Shown piece by piece: positions 39,715-49,217 of a DNA stretch of 64,000 bases. Both the position numbers and the translations under genes were made by a program. The stretch is from Asticcacaulis machinosus (lineage in GTDB: Bacteria; Pseudomonadota; Alphaproteobacteria; Caulobacterales; Caulobacteraceae). Under the pieces are notes generated by a model that was not told the DNA's origin, ran no database searches, and was given only the letters and a program-made list of their open reading frames with translations. Location: NCBI RefSeq assembly GCF_028550435.1, contig NZ_JAQQKV010000004.1, positions 124,001 through 188,000 of the forward strand. Direction: 5' to 3'. Each line of letters opens with the position of its first letter. The first letter of the stretch is position 1.

Positions 39715-40707
39715 TTACCCCAGCACCTCAACCGCCTGATCACAGGCGGCTACCAGCGCCTCCAGTATCCCCGGATCGGACGACGAATGTCCGGCCTTAC
39801 CGATCAGCTTAAACCGCGCCTCTGGCCACGCCTTATGCAGGGCCCAGGCGCTGTCCATCGGGGTGACCACATCAAACCGGCCCTGAATGATCCATGCCGG
39901 AACGTGGCGGATACGGTCGATATGATCGAGTATCCAGTTCTCGTGCTCGAAAAAGCCCTTGTTCTGGAAATACCACGATTCAATGCGCGCAAAGGCGATG
40001 GCAAAGTCAGTATCGGTGAATTTTGACGGCGTGTCGGACGGCCCTTCGATCGATAGCGTTGCTCCCTCCCAGCCGCTCCACGCCAGCGCCGAAGCCGCCT
40101 GCTGCGCCTTATCCTCGCCATTCAGGCGGCGGATGTGGGCGGCCATCAGGTCGTGGCGCTCATCTTCCGGGATCGGGGCAATGAAATCTTCCCAGATGTC
40201 GGGGAACAGGTAGCTGGCCCCTTCCTGATAGAACCATTTCAGCTCTTTCGGGCGCACCATAAATATGCCGCGCAAAATCAGGCTTAACACCTTATCTGGA
40301 TGGCTGATGGCGTAAGAAAGCGCCAATGTCGATCCCCATGATCCGCCAAACACCGCCCACTGTCCAATCCCCAGTTTTTGCCGCAGGGCTTCGATATCGG
40401 CCACCAGATGCCAGGTCGTGTTGTCGCTCAGATCGGGATCGGTTGAGGCGTGGGGCGTCGATTTCCCGCAGCCGCGCTGATCGAACAGGATGATGCGGTA
40501 AAGCTTGGGATTGAAGTAGCAACGCAGATTGGGGCTGGTGCCGCCACCGGGGCCGCCGTGCAACACGACGACCGGAATGCCGTCCGGGTTACCGCTCTGC
40601 TCATAATAAATCCTATGGCGGCCACCTGCGGACATGTAGCCCTGATCATAGGGCTCTATGGCGGGATATAGGCCTTTGGCCGGTCTGGGGCTGAGGGAAT
40701 CGGTCAT
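39715..40707 (-). CDS. pip: Proline iminopeptidase
   Basis: A 330 aa alpha/beta hydrolase of peptidase family S33 that removes N-terminal proline. The HGGPGGG oxyanion motif, LFDQRGCGKSTPHA, nucleophile elbow GGSWGSTLAL, acid residue in GRFDVVTPMDSAW and histidine in GKAGHSSSDPGI are all present and in order. Likely cytoplasmic, since no signal peptide is seen. Converges with rodA. Confidence 0.94.
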   Translation of the reverse strand: MTDSLSPRPAKGLYPAIEPYDQGYMSAGGRHRIYYEQSGNPDGIPVVVLHGGPGGGTSPNLRCYFNPKLYRIILFDQRGCGKSTPHASTDPDLSDNTTWHLVADIEALRQKLGIGQWAVFGGSWGSTLALSYAISHPDKVLSLILRGIFMVRPKELKWFYQEGASYLFPDIWEDFIAPIPEDERHDLMAAHIRRLNGEDKAQQAASALAWSGWEGATLSIEGPSDTPSKFTDTDFAIAFARIESWYFQNKGFFEHENWILDHIDRIRHVPAWIIQGRFDVVTPMDSAWALHKAWPEARFKLIGKAGHSSSDPGILEALVAACDQAVEVLG

Positions 40708-40771
40708 AAGAAATGGTGTTGGCGACAGTTGCGGTGGAAATAGCTAAGCTTAAGGCCTATCAAAGACTGAA

Positions 40772-42028
40772 ATGTCACGGATCACAATACCTTTTTCCCG
40801 CAAACACCCGCATCCGCCGCGCGCCGATCTGTCGACGCGCGCCCGTCAGGCGATGTTTTACACCTTTGTCTATATCGGCACCGGCGCGTCATTGCCCTAT
40901 ATGCCGCTGTGGTTTCAGGCGCAGGGCTTAAGCGGGTCTGAGATCGGGCTCATTCTGGCTGTACCGTTGCTGCTTAGGGCGGCATCGGGGCCGGTGATAG
41001 GCGTCTGGGCGGATAATTTTAAGCTGTACCGCACGCCGATGATATGGCTGGCTCTGGCCGGAGCGATCTTTTACGCGTTGATGGCGGCATCACCGGCGTT
41101 CGCAGACTATCGATTCTATGGCTTTCTGGTGCTGTGGACGGTGGGCTATACGCTGACGACCTCAGTCAGTCCGCTGATTGACGCCATGACCTTTCAACTG
41201 GCCGCGAAGGAGGGCTTTGCCTACACTTTTCCGCGCGCGATCGGCTCGGCGGTGTTTGTGGCGACCAATATCCTGCTGGGCTTTTTGCTGACCCTGATGG
41301 CGCCGGATATCATTCTGGTCTGGGTGGTGCTGGCGGGGCTTGGTATTTCGGCGGCGGCGGCGCTTATTCTGCAACCGAAATCGAAGGATGATCTGCCCGA
41401 TGCCGAGGCCATCGACACCGACCCGCGCGAAAGCGGAGCCGCCCGGCTGAAAACCCTGCTGGCCAATCCGACTTTGGTGTGGGTGGTGGTGGCGATGGGC
41501 TGTTTTCAGGCGTCCCACAGTTTCTACTACGGCTTTTCGACTATCATCTGGAAAGGTGAGGGCTATAGCGGCACCATCTGCGGCTATCTGTGGGCTGTGG
41601 GGGTGGTGGCCGAAGTGGCCTATATGGGCCTGACGCTCAATTGGCGGCGTAGGGTCGGACCGTGGCGGATGCTGATTTTGGCGGGGGTATTGAGCGTGGC
41701 GCGCTGGGGCATTATGGCTCTGTCGCCGCCGTTGTCGGTACTGTGGTTTATTCAGGCGCTGCATGCCTTCAGCTTTGCCGCCATATATCTGGCCGGGCTT
41801 GAACTGGTGCAGACCCTGTCGCCGCGTCGTCTGGGCAGCCTGGCCCAAAGTCTCAATGCCGCCTTTACGACCGGCGTAATGATGGGACTTGGGACACTGG
41901 CATCCGGAGCCGTCTATGACCGGATCGGATCGGGTGGTTACGCCCTGATGGCCGGGCTATCGGCGGCGGGACTTCTGATCGCGGTCGTCTTGTACCGTAT
42001 CCAAAGGTCAGCCCCACAACTGAGGTAA
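40772..42028 (+). CDS. MFS transporter, HcaT/LacY-like (MFS_1-like) subgroup
   Basis: A 418 aa transporter with twelve predicted membrane helices. The segment FYTFVYIGTGASLPYMPLWFQAQGLSGSEIGLILAVPLLLRAASGPVIGVWAD is typical of the phenylpropionate (HcaT) branch of MFS. The substrate is unknown. The 3' end overlaps the convergent epimerase gene by 21 bases. The ATG at 40772 lacks a strong ribosome binding site. Confidence 0.86.
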   Translation: MSRITIPFSRKHPHPPRADLSTRARQAMFYTFVYIGTGASLPYMPLWFQAQGLSGSEIGLILAVPLLLRAASGPVIGVWADNFKLYRTPMIWLALAGAIFYALMAASPAFADYRFYGFLVLWTVGYTLTTSVSPLIDAMTFQLAAKEGFAYTFPRAIGSAVFVATNILLGFLLTLMAPDIILVWVVLAGLGISAAAALILQPKSKDDLPDAEAIDTDPRESGAARLKTLLANPTLVWVVVAMGCFQASHSFYYGFSTIIWKGEGYSGTICGYLWAVGVVAEVAYMGLTLNWRRRVGPWRMLILAGVLSVARWGIMALSPPLSVLWFIQALHAFSFAAIYLAGLELVQTLSPRRLGSLAQSLNAAFTTGVMMGLGTLASGAVYDRIGSGGYALMAGLSAAGLLIAVVLYRIQRSAPQLR

Positions 42029-42988
42029 GGGTGGCTCCAGCATCGAGCCGACGATCCCCAGCCCATGATCGCGGTCTTTGGCCAGCAGCAGCGGCCCGTC
42101 CAGATCGACAAAATCCGCCCCTTGCGCCACGATCATGGCGGGGGCCATAGACAGGGACGTCGCCACCATACAGCCGACCATGACCATCAGGCCTTTGTCG
42201 CGGGCGGCCTGATTGAGCTTCAAGGCTTCGGTCAGGCCGCCCGTCTTATCGAGCTTAATGTTCACGCAGTCATAGAGTCGCGCGCACCGGTCAAGATCGG
42301 CCGAGGTATGCAGGCTTTCATCGGCACAGAGCGGAACCGGCGATTTATAGCCCCGCAATGCCTCATCGTCCGCGACGGGAAGAGGCTGTTCGATCAGCAC
42401 CACCCCCAGTTTGTGCAGTTCGGGCGCGATCCGTTGCAGGGTGTCAAAGGTCAGGCCTTCATTGGCATCGACGATCAGGCGGGTTTTAGAGGCATTGGCC
42501 CGCACCGCCTCAACGCGATCCAGATCATCCGCACCCCCGATTTTCAGCTTCAGGATCGGTCGCCTCGCATTGGCGGCGGCCTGCGCGCCCATCGCTTCGG
42601 GGCTATCAAGGCTTAGGGTATAGGCCGTTTTCAGTGGCGACAGGCTACGCAAACCAGCGGTTTTGAACGCGGGCACATCGCTTTGTTTGGCGCGCAAATC
42701 CCACAGGGCGCAATCCAGCGCATTGCGGGCGGCACCCGCCGGCAAAAGGGATTGCAGGGCCTCAACCGTCAGCCCCGTCTCGACCTGCGGGCGGATGGCC
42801 TCCAGTTCGGTGAGGGAGGCCTCTATGCTTTCGCCGTAGCGGGCATAGGGCACGCTTTCGCCGCGTCCGATGTGATCGCTGCCATGCAGTTCGACATAGA
42901 GCACCTGCGCTTCGGTCTTGGAGCCGCGGGCGATGGTAAACCGGCCCGCGATCGGCCAGCTCTGGGCCTCGATAATAAATTCAATCAT
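42008..42988 (-). CDS. dgcA: Dipeptide epimerase (enolase superfamily, L-Ala-D/L-Glu type)
   Basis: A 326 aa enolase-superfamily enzyme. Catalytic lysines are in LKLKIGG, the metal-binding acids in VDANEGL, EQPLP and ADESLH, and the second-face lysine in NIKLDKTGG. The family interconverts L-Ala-D-Glu and L-Ala-L-Glu during murein peptide recycling; some members act on N-acyl amino acids instead. The neighbouring TipN-like gene and repeat give no pathway context. Start ATG at 42988. Confidence 0.85.
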   Translation of the reverse strand: MIEFIIEAQSWPIAGRFTIARGSKTEAQVLYVELHGSDHIGRGESVPYARYGESIEASLTELEAIRPQVETGLTVEALQSLLPAGAARNALDCALWDLRAKQSDVPAFKTAGLRSLSPLKTAYTLSLDSPEAMGAQAAANARRPILKLKIGGADDLDRVEAVRANASKTRLIVDANEGLTFDTLQRIAPELHKLGVVLIEQPLPVADDEALRGYKSPVPLCADESLHTSADLDRCARLYDCVNIKLDKTGGLTEALKLNQAARDKGLMVMVGCMVATSLSMAPAMIVAQGADFVDLDGPLLLAKDRDHGLGIVGSMLEPPLPQLWG

Positions 42989-43018
42989 GCTGGTATAACT
43001 TCACTCTGGCCTATCCAT

Positions 43019-43136
43019 CCTCCTCCCTACGCAGTGGGGAGGTGCCGAGCTTGTCGAGGCGGAGGGGTATCTTTATTCGGCTATACCCCTCCGTCAGCCC
43101 TGCGGGCTGCCACCTCCCCACTGCGTAGGGAGGAGG
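43019..43136. repeat. GC-rich palindromic intergenic repeat, copy I (perfect 26-bp arms)
   Basis: Arms 43019-43044 and 43111-43136 are exact reverse complements (outer CCTCCTCCCTACG, inner GGGGAGGTG). Inside, GGCGGAGGGGTAT and ATACCCCTCCG form a second stem. It ends one base before the stop of the TipN-like gene and stands before the epimerase gene, so it could attenuate read-through. Confidence 0.93.
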
Positions 43137-46037
43137 TTAACTTAAATCACTGATCGCCGCATCAAACAGCAGATAGGCCCGGCCGGTATCATTGGCCAGT
43201 ACCTCCATCAGCGCCGCCTCAGGCTCAGCCGTCAGCAAAGCCACATTGATCTGGCGGTCATAGAATGTCACGAAGTCATTGACCTGTTCACGCAGTTCGG
43301 CGTCAGAGCTTAAGCGGCGCGACAGGCGGTGCACCGGATCAGACGCCACGCGCACAATCACCCGGCGGGCCGTGTCATTGTCATCTGTGGCGATGGCGGC
43401 GACCGCTTCTTCAAGGCGTGAACGGGTGATGATGGCCTTGGCGTCAATGCCCATGCGCGACACTTCGTTGATCAGCATGTCATCAAGGTTATCAAACTCT
43501 TCGGCATCCGGTAGTTCGGGCGTGGCATTGGCCAGAGCTTCCTGCGCTGCCTGATAGGAATAGGGCGGCGGGGCGGCGGGGGCTGTTGGCTCATCATCAA
43601 CAGGCGCGGGATCCTGACGTAATCCAGATCGGGGTGCAGGCCGGGCCTCATGCGTATTCATGCCGCCCAGAAGATCACGCCACGACCAGCCATCGCTTTG
43701 CTTGGCCGCAGGAGTCGGCGCGGGGGGCGGCGCAGCTTCTGGCTTGTCCGGGACATCTTCTTCAAGCGGTGTCAGGCGCAGACGCGGCCGTGCGGCAGAT
43801 TGCGGGGCGGGTCTCGGCGGCTGTTGAACGGGCAGGGGAGGCGTGGGGGCCTCAAACGGGGTCGACAATATATCGGGCGCAGTATCACGGACGGGCGGCG
43901 GTGTGGGCGCAGGTCGAGGGGCGGGACGGGGATCGGGGCGGCTTGGGAACGGATCAAAGGCCTCCGGTGCCGGACGCGGTAGGGGCTGAGGGGCTGTCTG
44001 TGACGTGACTGGTTGCGATATTGGCTGTGATGTCACTGGCGGGCGCACCGGCTGGCCATAGGATTTCTTGGCGTCGGTATCGGTCGGGCGCAGAGGCTGG
44101 CTGCGCGCATAGGCCGAAGCCGGAGCCGAGGCCAGACTTTGGGCGCCTGAGACCATGCCCATCATGCGCACGGTTTCCTGCAACATTTCATAGTTGCGCT
44201 GCACCCGCTCCTGGAATTTCTGATCGACGGCTTCGGTCTCAAGCGCGGCGCGGCGGGCGGACTCGGTCATGGCCAGCAGCCCGTCTTCGACGCTCTGGCG
44301 GATTTCCGCAATCCGTTCCTGCGCCACATGGGGCAGTTCATCGGCACGGGCATAGAGCGTGTTCATGGCGCTGGCGACATCGGTAATAGCCGATTTGGCG
44401 TGCTGGAAGGTGACATCCAGCCGCTCAGCCGTGCGGTCACCGGCCTCATTGATCAGATCGGCGGAGTTCTCAATAAGGCGGCGGGCGGCGGCAAAGCGGC
44501 TGTCAAAGGCCTCATCAGCCTTCTTACCGGCTTCGAACAGGGCCTCATTCAGACGGTCAACGCGTGACTGGGCGGCCCCGGCGGCGACATCGGCGGTACG
44601 GCGGGCATCTTCGGCGGCGACATTAAGCGCCTCCAGCGCCTGACGGGTTTCCGCAATCAGTTCATCGCGGGCATCGGCGGCCATGGTCGAAATATTGGCC
44701 AGCGTTGAGTGAATGCGCGTCTCATAGGAGGTGCGCTCATTTTCAGCCGCCCCCAGTGTCTGTTGTAAGTGCGCCTGAGCCGACACCACCAGATCGCGCA
44801 ACACATCGGCCCCGCGTGATGAGGTCTCACCAAGGTCAACGGTGGCCTGACGGGCGATGAGCAGAGCGTCAGCCAGTTGGTTACGCTGGCCTTCGATATG
44901 CTGGGCGAAGTCTTCCTGATCGGCGCGCAGAGACAGGGCGGCTGATACCAGCCCGGCGCGCTGCTGCGACAGGCCTTCCTCGACCGTGCGAATCTGATCG
45001 ACTACGCCGTTACCCGCTGTTTCAAGCCGCAGGGTCTGACGGCTCAGGTCATCCGATATCGCGCTGGCGGTGGCCTGAGCATCGGCGGCGACACTGGCAA
45101 GGTCAGCCGCACGGGCGGCCAAGGTCGCTTCGGCCTCACGAAGCTGGGTCTGGGCGAGGTCTGAGGCGTCGGCGACCATACGCGCCTGACGATCGACGGT
45201 GTCGATCACCCCTTGCGCCTGAGCGTCCAGAACCTGAGTCATCTTATAGATCGCATCACGCTCCCCCCCTAAAGCGGTGGTAATAGTGCGGGTCGCCCCT
45301 TGGGCGGTCATGGAGGCTTCGTTGATGCGGTCGGTTTCTGACTTCATCTGGTTAGACAGGGTAGTCAGGTCGCGGTGCGCCATCTGAACCGCCCGCACCG
45401 TCTGATCGACCTGATGACGCAGATTTTCCACCAGCTTGCTGGCGCTGTTGGCGGCTGAGGCCGCAGGGCCGACCATCGAGTCGGCAAGGTCCGAGGCCCG
45501 GCGGGACTCTCTGGCCAGAATCGCGGCCTGACGCAGCAGAAAGGCTGATGCGAACACCATGCCGGCGGGGAAAAGTCCCATAAATACAAGGATGATCGCC
45601 TTGAGCGGTGCGGTGACAAAGGCATCCAGTTCACGCTCGGCCCCCAGCGCAAATGCCGCTAAACCTAACGCCCATAACAAACTGACGAAGGTAGCCCCCA
45701 CCCAGTACGGCCCGGAATTGACCGTCAGATTTTGTGAGCGCGCAGGCGTTTCATCCAGCGGTCGCAAGGCCGGTGCCCGCGACCGGCTGGCCAGTGTTTT
45801 TTCGGAGGTTTTATCGGGTTTTGCCGCGACCGGCGGACTGGCTTGCGGGGGCGGGGTCGGGATGAGAAGGTCTTCGAGGCCGTCGTCCGGACGCGATTCC
45901 TCTTTATGGGCCCCGACAAGGGGCGCCTCAGTCACGTCGTCAGGTTCTGCCAGCGTGTGCGTCCCAGACTTATGTGTCGTAGGCTCATCAGCGTGCGGAA
46001 CGGTCAGATTAAGTGGCGGACGATTTCTGAATTTCAT
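43137..46037 (-). CDS. tipN: TipN-like membrane-anchored coiled-coil protein
   Basis: A 966 aa protein with a proline-rich cytoplasmic start, two closely spaced membrane helices (about 111-133 and 146-170), a coiled coil of roughly 500 residues rich in Ala, Glu, Arg and Gln, a second proline-rich linker (about 690-840) and a compact helical C-terminal domain ending AYLLFDAAISDLS. This architecture matches what I recall of Caulobacter TipN, the new-pole marker that guides polarity, flagellum placement and ParA-driven segregation, though sequence identity was not checked. ATG at 46037 follows AAAGGTG; an upstream ATG at 46058 is possible. PodJ or other polarity proteins are the main alternatives. 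Confidence 0.6.
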   Translation of the reverse strand: MKFRNRPPLNLTVPHADEPTTHKSGTHTLAEPDDVTEAPLVGAHKEESRPDDGLEDLLIPTPPPQASPPVAAKPDKTSEKTLASRSRAPALRPLDETPARSQNLTVNSGPYWVGATFVSLLWALGLAAFALGAERELDAFVTAPLKAIILVFMGLFPAGMVFASAFLLRQAAILARESRRASDLADSMVGPAASAANSASKLVENLRHQVDQTVRAVQMAHRDLTTLSNQMKSETDRINEASMTAQGATRTITTALGGERDAIYKMTQVLDAQAQGVIDTVDRQARMVADASDLAQTQLREAEATLAARAADLASVAADAQATASAISDDLSRQTLRLETAGNGVVDQIRTVEEGLSQQRAGLVSAALSLRADQEDFAQHIEGQRNQLADALLIARQATVDLGETSSRGADVLRDLVVSAQAHLQQTLGAAENERTSYETRIHSTLANISTMAADARDELIAETRQALEALNVAAEDARRTADVAAGAAQSRVDRLNEALFEAGKKADEAFDSRFAAARRLIENSADLINEAGDRTAERLDVTFQHAKSAITDVASAMNTLYARADELPHVAQERIAEIRQSVEDGLLAMTESARRAALETEAVDQKFQERVQRNYEMLQETVRMMGMVSGAQSLASAPASAYARSQPLRPTDTDAKKSYGQPVRPPVTSQPISQPVTSQTAPQPLPRPAPEAFDPFPSRPDPRPAPRPAPTPPPVRDTAPDILSTPFEAPTPPLPVQQPPRPAPQSAARPRLRLTPLEEDVPDKPEAAPPPAPTPAAKQSDGWSWRDLLGGMNTHEARPAPRSGLRQDPAPVDDEPTAPAAPPPYSYQAAQEALANATPELPDAEEFDNLDDMLINEVSRMGIDAKAIITRSRLEEAVAAIATDDNDTARRVIVRVASDPVHRLSRRLSSDAELREQVNDFVTFYDRQINVALLTAEPEAALMEVLANDTGRAYLLFDAAISDLS

Positions 46038-46181
46038 AAACGGCACCTTTTGAGCCATGCCCGCAATAGTGTCAGGCTGGCTTCTCCCATAAGGCGAAAC
46101 GCTATCCTCAACCGGCGCGTATGGTAAAGGGGTTTATAAGATTTTTTGTAAATTATTAGTGTATGGAGCCACGGTTAAGCC

Positions 46182-46772
46182 TCACAGGCTTAAGGATATT
46201 CCGGGATTTACCTGCGCGGTAAGGGCGGGGGCTCTGAATACCTCCGGTGCCGTGCAGATTTCGGGTCCATCCGCGATCGATGCGCTGACCATCACCTCAA
46301 TATGACTGGCGACCGCCGCATTCAGCGCCGCCTGTTCGCTCTGAGTCAGTCCGCTGATTGTTTTGCCGTCAGATTGAAACGACAGGTGTGAGCGGATGTC
46401 GGCCTCAGATACCGCCTTACGGGTTGCCTGAAGCATCGCGTCAAAGGCCCGCATCTCGGCTTCATGCGCACGCATCTGCGCCTCATGTGCCGCCGCTGCC
46501 GCCATATGCTCAGCCTCAATGGCAGCCATCTCAGCGCTGTTATCAAATCGCGGTGGCTCGGGCGGTTGCGGGGCTGACACGGGCGTCATAGCCGGTTGCG
46601 CGGGGGCGGCGGACGGTGCCGACCGGGCGGGTGCATCCTGAGGGGCAGAGGCTTCGGGAACAGATGACGGAGTTGCACGTGATGTCGGCATTTCCGAGGC
46701 GCCAAAATGGGCGAAGGCCGCCGCAATCAGGGCGGCGACAAAGGAAATAACGATGTCAAAAAACGATGACAT
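46182..46772 (-). CDS. Hypothetical membrane-anchored protein
   Basis: A 196 aa protein with an N-terminal membrane helix (FFDIVISFVAALIAAAFAHFG), a proline/alanine/serine-rich linker (30-70), a helical stretch with the repeated pattern HMAAAAAHEAQMRAHEAEMRAFDAMLQA, and a C-terminal part with SGLTQSEQAALNAAVASHIEVMVSA. I do not recognise the family. It lies 144 bases upstream of the TipN-like gene in the same direction. The two may be linked functionally, but only position suggests it. A perfect 8-bp hairpin (TTAAGCCT/AGGCTTAA) overlaps its stop codon. Confidence 0.65.
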   Translation of the reverse strand: MSSFFDIVISFVAALIAAAFAHFGASEMPTSRATPSSVPEASAPQDAPARSAPSAAPAQPAMTPVSAPQPPEPPRFDNSAEMAAIEAEHMAAAAAHEAQMRAHEAEMRAFDAMLQATRKAVSEADIRSHLSFQSDGKTISGLTQSEQAALNAAVASHIEVMVSASIADGPEICTAPEVFRAPALTAQVNPGISLSL

Positions 46773-46983
46773 GGGATCTGCGCGATGAAAAAGGGTTAAG
46801 ACTTTCAGGCCAGCGAAACAGCCAGAATCGTTATCATAATATACGCAGGATACTAAAAGGCTTTATGCTCTATTTTCGTCATGGTTGCAATCGAAACCGT
46901 GGCGCGAAGCTAACCTAACGGCATAAATATGGCGTGATTAAGGTGTGGCTGCGGCAATTTCGCTACGCATTCTCAAAAAAGCT

Positions 46984-47733
46984 TTAACGAAACTGATCCT
47001 TTTGAAGCCGCAGATCGCCAAAGGCTCTGGCCTGGGCCTCAAACCCGCTTTGCATCAGCGGGAATTTCAGGAACGGATTGGTGGCGCGTTCATCTGACAA
47101 CCGTGACGGCACCGTCGGCAGGCCGCGGGCCCTCAAATCGTGCAACTGTTCGGCGCGTGGCTTGAGGGCTTCATGCGATCCAACGCTTTGGGCAAACCTG
47201 AGGTTATCAAGGGCATATTCATGGGCGCTGTAGATCAGGGTGTCTTCGGGCAGGGTCATCAGGCGCGTCAGGCTCATCCACATGTCCGCCGGTGTGCCTT
47301 CCCGCAGCCGTCCGCAGCCCAGCACAAACAGGCAGTCACCGACAAAGGCGACTTTGAGGTCGCGGTTGATATAGCCAATCTGTCCGGCCGTATGCCCGCT
47401 CAAGTCCATGATCTCAAAACGCGTTTCCCCCAGATAAACCTCATCACCGGGGTTTATAAGCTGATCGAGCGGGGCTATGCGGGTCACTTCCTGCGGCCCG
47501 ATAATGGTGCAGCCGAAACGGTCTTTCAGGGCCTGATTGCCGTTCGTGTGATCGGGATGCCAGTGGGTATTGAAAATGTAGTCAAGCCGTCCCCAGCCCA
47601 GACTCTCTACGGAACCCGCAATCACCTCCGCGTCGGGCGTATCTATGGTCGCGACCTGTCCGCTGCGTTCATCACGTACCAGAAAGGCGTAATTGTCCTG
47701 AAGGCAGGGGAAGACACGAATATCAAGGGCCAT
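46984..47733 (-). CDS. gloB: Hydroxyacylglutathione hydrolase (glyoxalase II)
   Basis: Hydrolyses S-lactoylglutathione to lactate and glutathione, the second step of methylglyoxal detoxification. The 249 aa metallo-beta-lactamase-fold protein has the binuclear metal motif THWHPDHTNG, DLSGHTAGQIGY, AFVGDCLFVLGCGR and HEYALDNLRFA. Divergent from a methyltransferase gene, with a 12-bp tandem repeat in the shared upstream region. Confidence 0.95.
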   Translation of the reverse strand: MALDIRVFPCLQDNYAFLVRDERSGQVATIDTPDAEVIAGSVESLGWGRLDYIFNTHWHPDHTNGNQALKDRFGCTIIGPQEVTRIAPLDQLINPGDEVYLGETRFEIMDLSGHTAGQIGYINRDLKVAFVGDCLFVLGCGRLREGTPADMWMSLTRLMTLPEDTLIYSAHEYALDNLRFAQSVGSHEALKPRAEQLHDLRARGLPTVPSRLSDERATNPFLKFPLMQSGFEAQARAFGDLRLQKDQFR

Positions 47734-47767
47734 GTCTTAATATGTAAGGATGGCCATTGGCATTGTC

Positions 47768-47815
47768 AAAGAATGGCCCAAAGAATGGCCCAAAGAATGG
47801 CCCAAAGAATGGCCA
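47768..47815. repeat. Four tandem copies of a 12-bp unit
   Basis: AAAGAATGGCCC is repeated four times without gaps (47768, 47780, 47792 and 47804); the last copy ends in A. The repeat lies 35 bases before the gloB start and 92 before the methyltransferase start. Such arrays can change copy number by slippage and alter promoter spacing. Confidence 0.97.
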
Positions 47816-47906
47816 TGTGTAATGGTGGGGGCGGTTGTATGTTGGCGGTATTTCCTGCTAACATATTCCCCTGAAAAGAATATTCCTATGAGGATTTGCG
47901 TAACCC

Positions 47907-48653
47907 GTGCGCCGTTCGGTCGAAGAGCTAAACCGGTTTTATACCACGCCCGAAGGGATGATGGCTCGCCAGATGGTCAGCGATAAGCTGATTGAGGCGT
48001 GGGATGATGTGACCGGTCTGGATGTGCTGGGTTTGGGGTATGCGACACCGTATCTGGCCCCCCTTGCCAAGGCTCGCAGGGTGCTGGCGGCCATGCCGGC
48101 GGCGCAGGGGGCGGAAATCTGGCCCGAAGATCTGCGGGTCAGGTCTGTGCTGGTCGATGAGCAGGCCCTGCCGTTCTCTGGCGGCCTGTTCGACCGGATA
48201 CTGCTGATCCACGCCCTTGAGGAAGCCCAAAACCCTGAGCGACTGTTGCTTGAGGCGTCGCGCCTGTTATCGCCCAATGGCCGTCTGATCATTGCCGTGG
48301 CGGCGCGCGGTGGATTCTGGGCCCATGCCGAAAAAACACCATTTGGTCATGGCTTGCCCTATAGCCGGATGCAGCTTGAAACCGCCATCCGTGATGCCGA
48401 GCTTGAACCGTTGGCCTGGTCTTATGCGCTTTATACCCCGCCGTGGCGGGCCCTGACGCGCTGGGCTAAGACGATCGAAATGATCGTGCCGAACATCCTT
48501 CCGATGAATGGCGGGCTGATCCTGATGGAGGCCGGCCGGCGGCCGTTTGTGGCCCTGACCCAGAAAGCCACTGACAAATCGATCTTAAGCGATATCCGCG
48601 ATGTGTTGGGCGCTAAGCCCGTACCGACGGCGCGTGAGGCCGAAAAAGTCTGA
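47907..48653 (+). CDS. Class I SAM-dependent methyltransferase
   Basis: A 248 aa methyltransferase. The glycine-rich motif I is LDVLGLGYATPYLAPLA, the acidic/post-II region is SVLVDEQALPFSGGLFDRILLIHALEEAQNPERLLLEASRLLSPNGRLIIAVAARGG. This is the Methyltransf_11 pattern. The substrate is not known. GTG start at 47907. The gene is divergent from gloB, and such gloB-methyltransferase pairs are common in alphaproteobacteria as far as I recall. Confidence 0.82.
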   Translation: MRRSVEELNRFYTTPEGMMARQMVSDKLIEAWDDVTGLDVLGLGYATPYLAPLAKARRVLAAMPAAQGAEIWPEDLRVRSVLVDEQALPFSGGLFDRILLIHALEEAQNPERLLLEASRLLSPNGRLIIAVAARGGFWAHAEKTPFGHGLPYSRMQLETAIRDAELEPLAWSYALYTPPWRALTRWAKTIEMIVPNILPMNGGLILMEAGRRPFVALTQKATDKSILSDIRDVLGAKPVPTAREAEKV

Positions 48654-48698
48654 TTTTTTAGCTTTTACAGCCGCAGATTTTGGGCCATACCACCTGTC

Positions 48699-49217
48699 AT
48701 GAAACATCTGATCATCATGCGCCACGGTAAGGCGGAAAAAGACGCCGACAGCGGCGAAGACTTTGATCGCGATCTGGCTCCGCGGGGTTTGCGTGAAGCG
48801 GCGGCGGTGGCGCTGGCTCTCAAAGATTACGGGCTAAAGCCTGATTTTGCACTGGTGTCGTCGGCCCACCGCACGCTGCAGACCTATCAGCAGGTGGCCG
48901 CCGTATTTGGCGGGATTGAGGCCGAGATCAGTGACGCGCTTTATAATGCCGATTCCAACAAACTGCGTCAGTTTATTGAAGCTCATGAGGATCGCGGTCA
49001 GTGCCTGCTGATCATTGCCCATAATCCGGGCGTGCAGTATCTGGTGGCGGAATATCTCTATGAAGGGGCGGCGGGGCCAGAGGTCACGGACCGCATCCGC
49101 AGCAGTTACCCGACCGCGACCGCGACCGTATTCGAAGTCGATGTGGCCGGGCGTCCGACCTATGACGGCCTTTATAAACCTAAAGACCTGATCGGTGCCG
49201 ATGAGGAACCGGCCTGA
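48699..49217 (+). CDS. sixA: Phosphohistidine phosphatase SixA-type protein
   Basis: A 172 aa histidine phosphatase with the catalytic RHG motif in LIIMRHGKAEKDAD, the second arginine in SSAHRTLQTYQQ and the second histidine in LLIIAHNPGVQYL. SixA removes phosphate from histidine residues of phosphorelay or phosphotransferase proteins. Its TGA overlaps the pyrD ATG by one base, implying joint transcription, though the pathways are unrelated. Confidence 0.88.
   Translation: MKHLIIMRHGKAEKDADSGEDFDRDLAPRGLREAAAVALALKDYGLKPDFALVSSAHRTLQTYQQVAAVFGGIEAEISDALYNADSNKLRQFIEAHEDRGQCLLIIAHNPGVQYLVAEYLYEGAAGPEVTDRIRSSYPTATATVFEVDVAGRPTYDGLYKPKDLIGADEEPA

Noticed and set aside
46175-46193. TTAAGCCT-CAC-AGGCTTAA hairpin read as a terminator
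   Set aside because: It overlaps the stop codon of the hypothetical gene and no T run follows on the minus strand.
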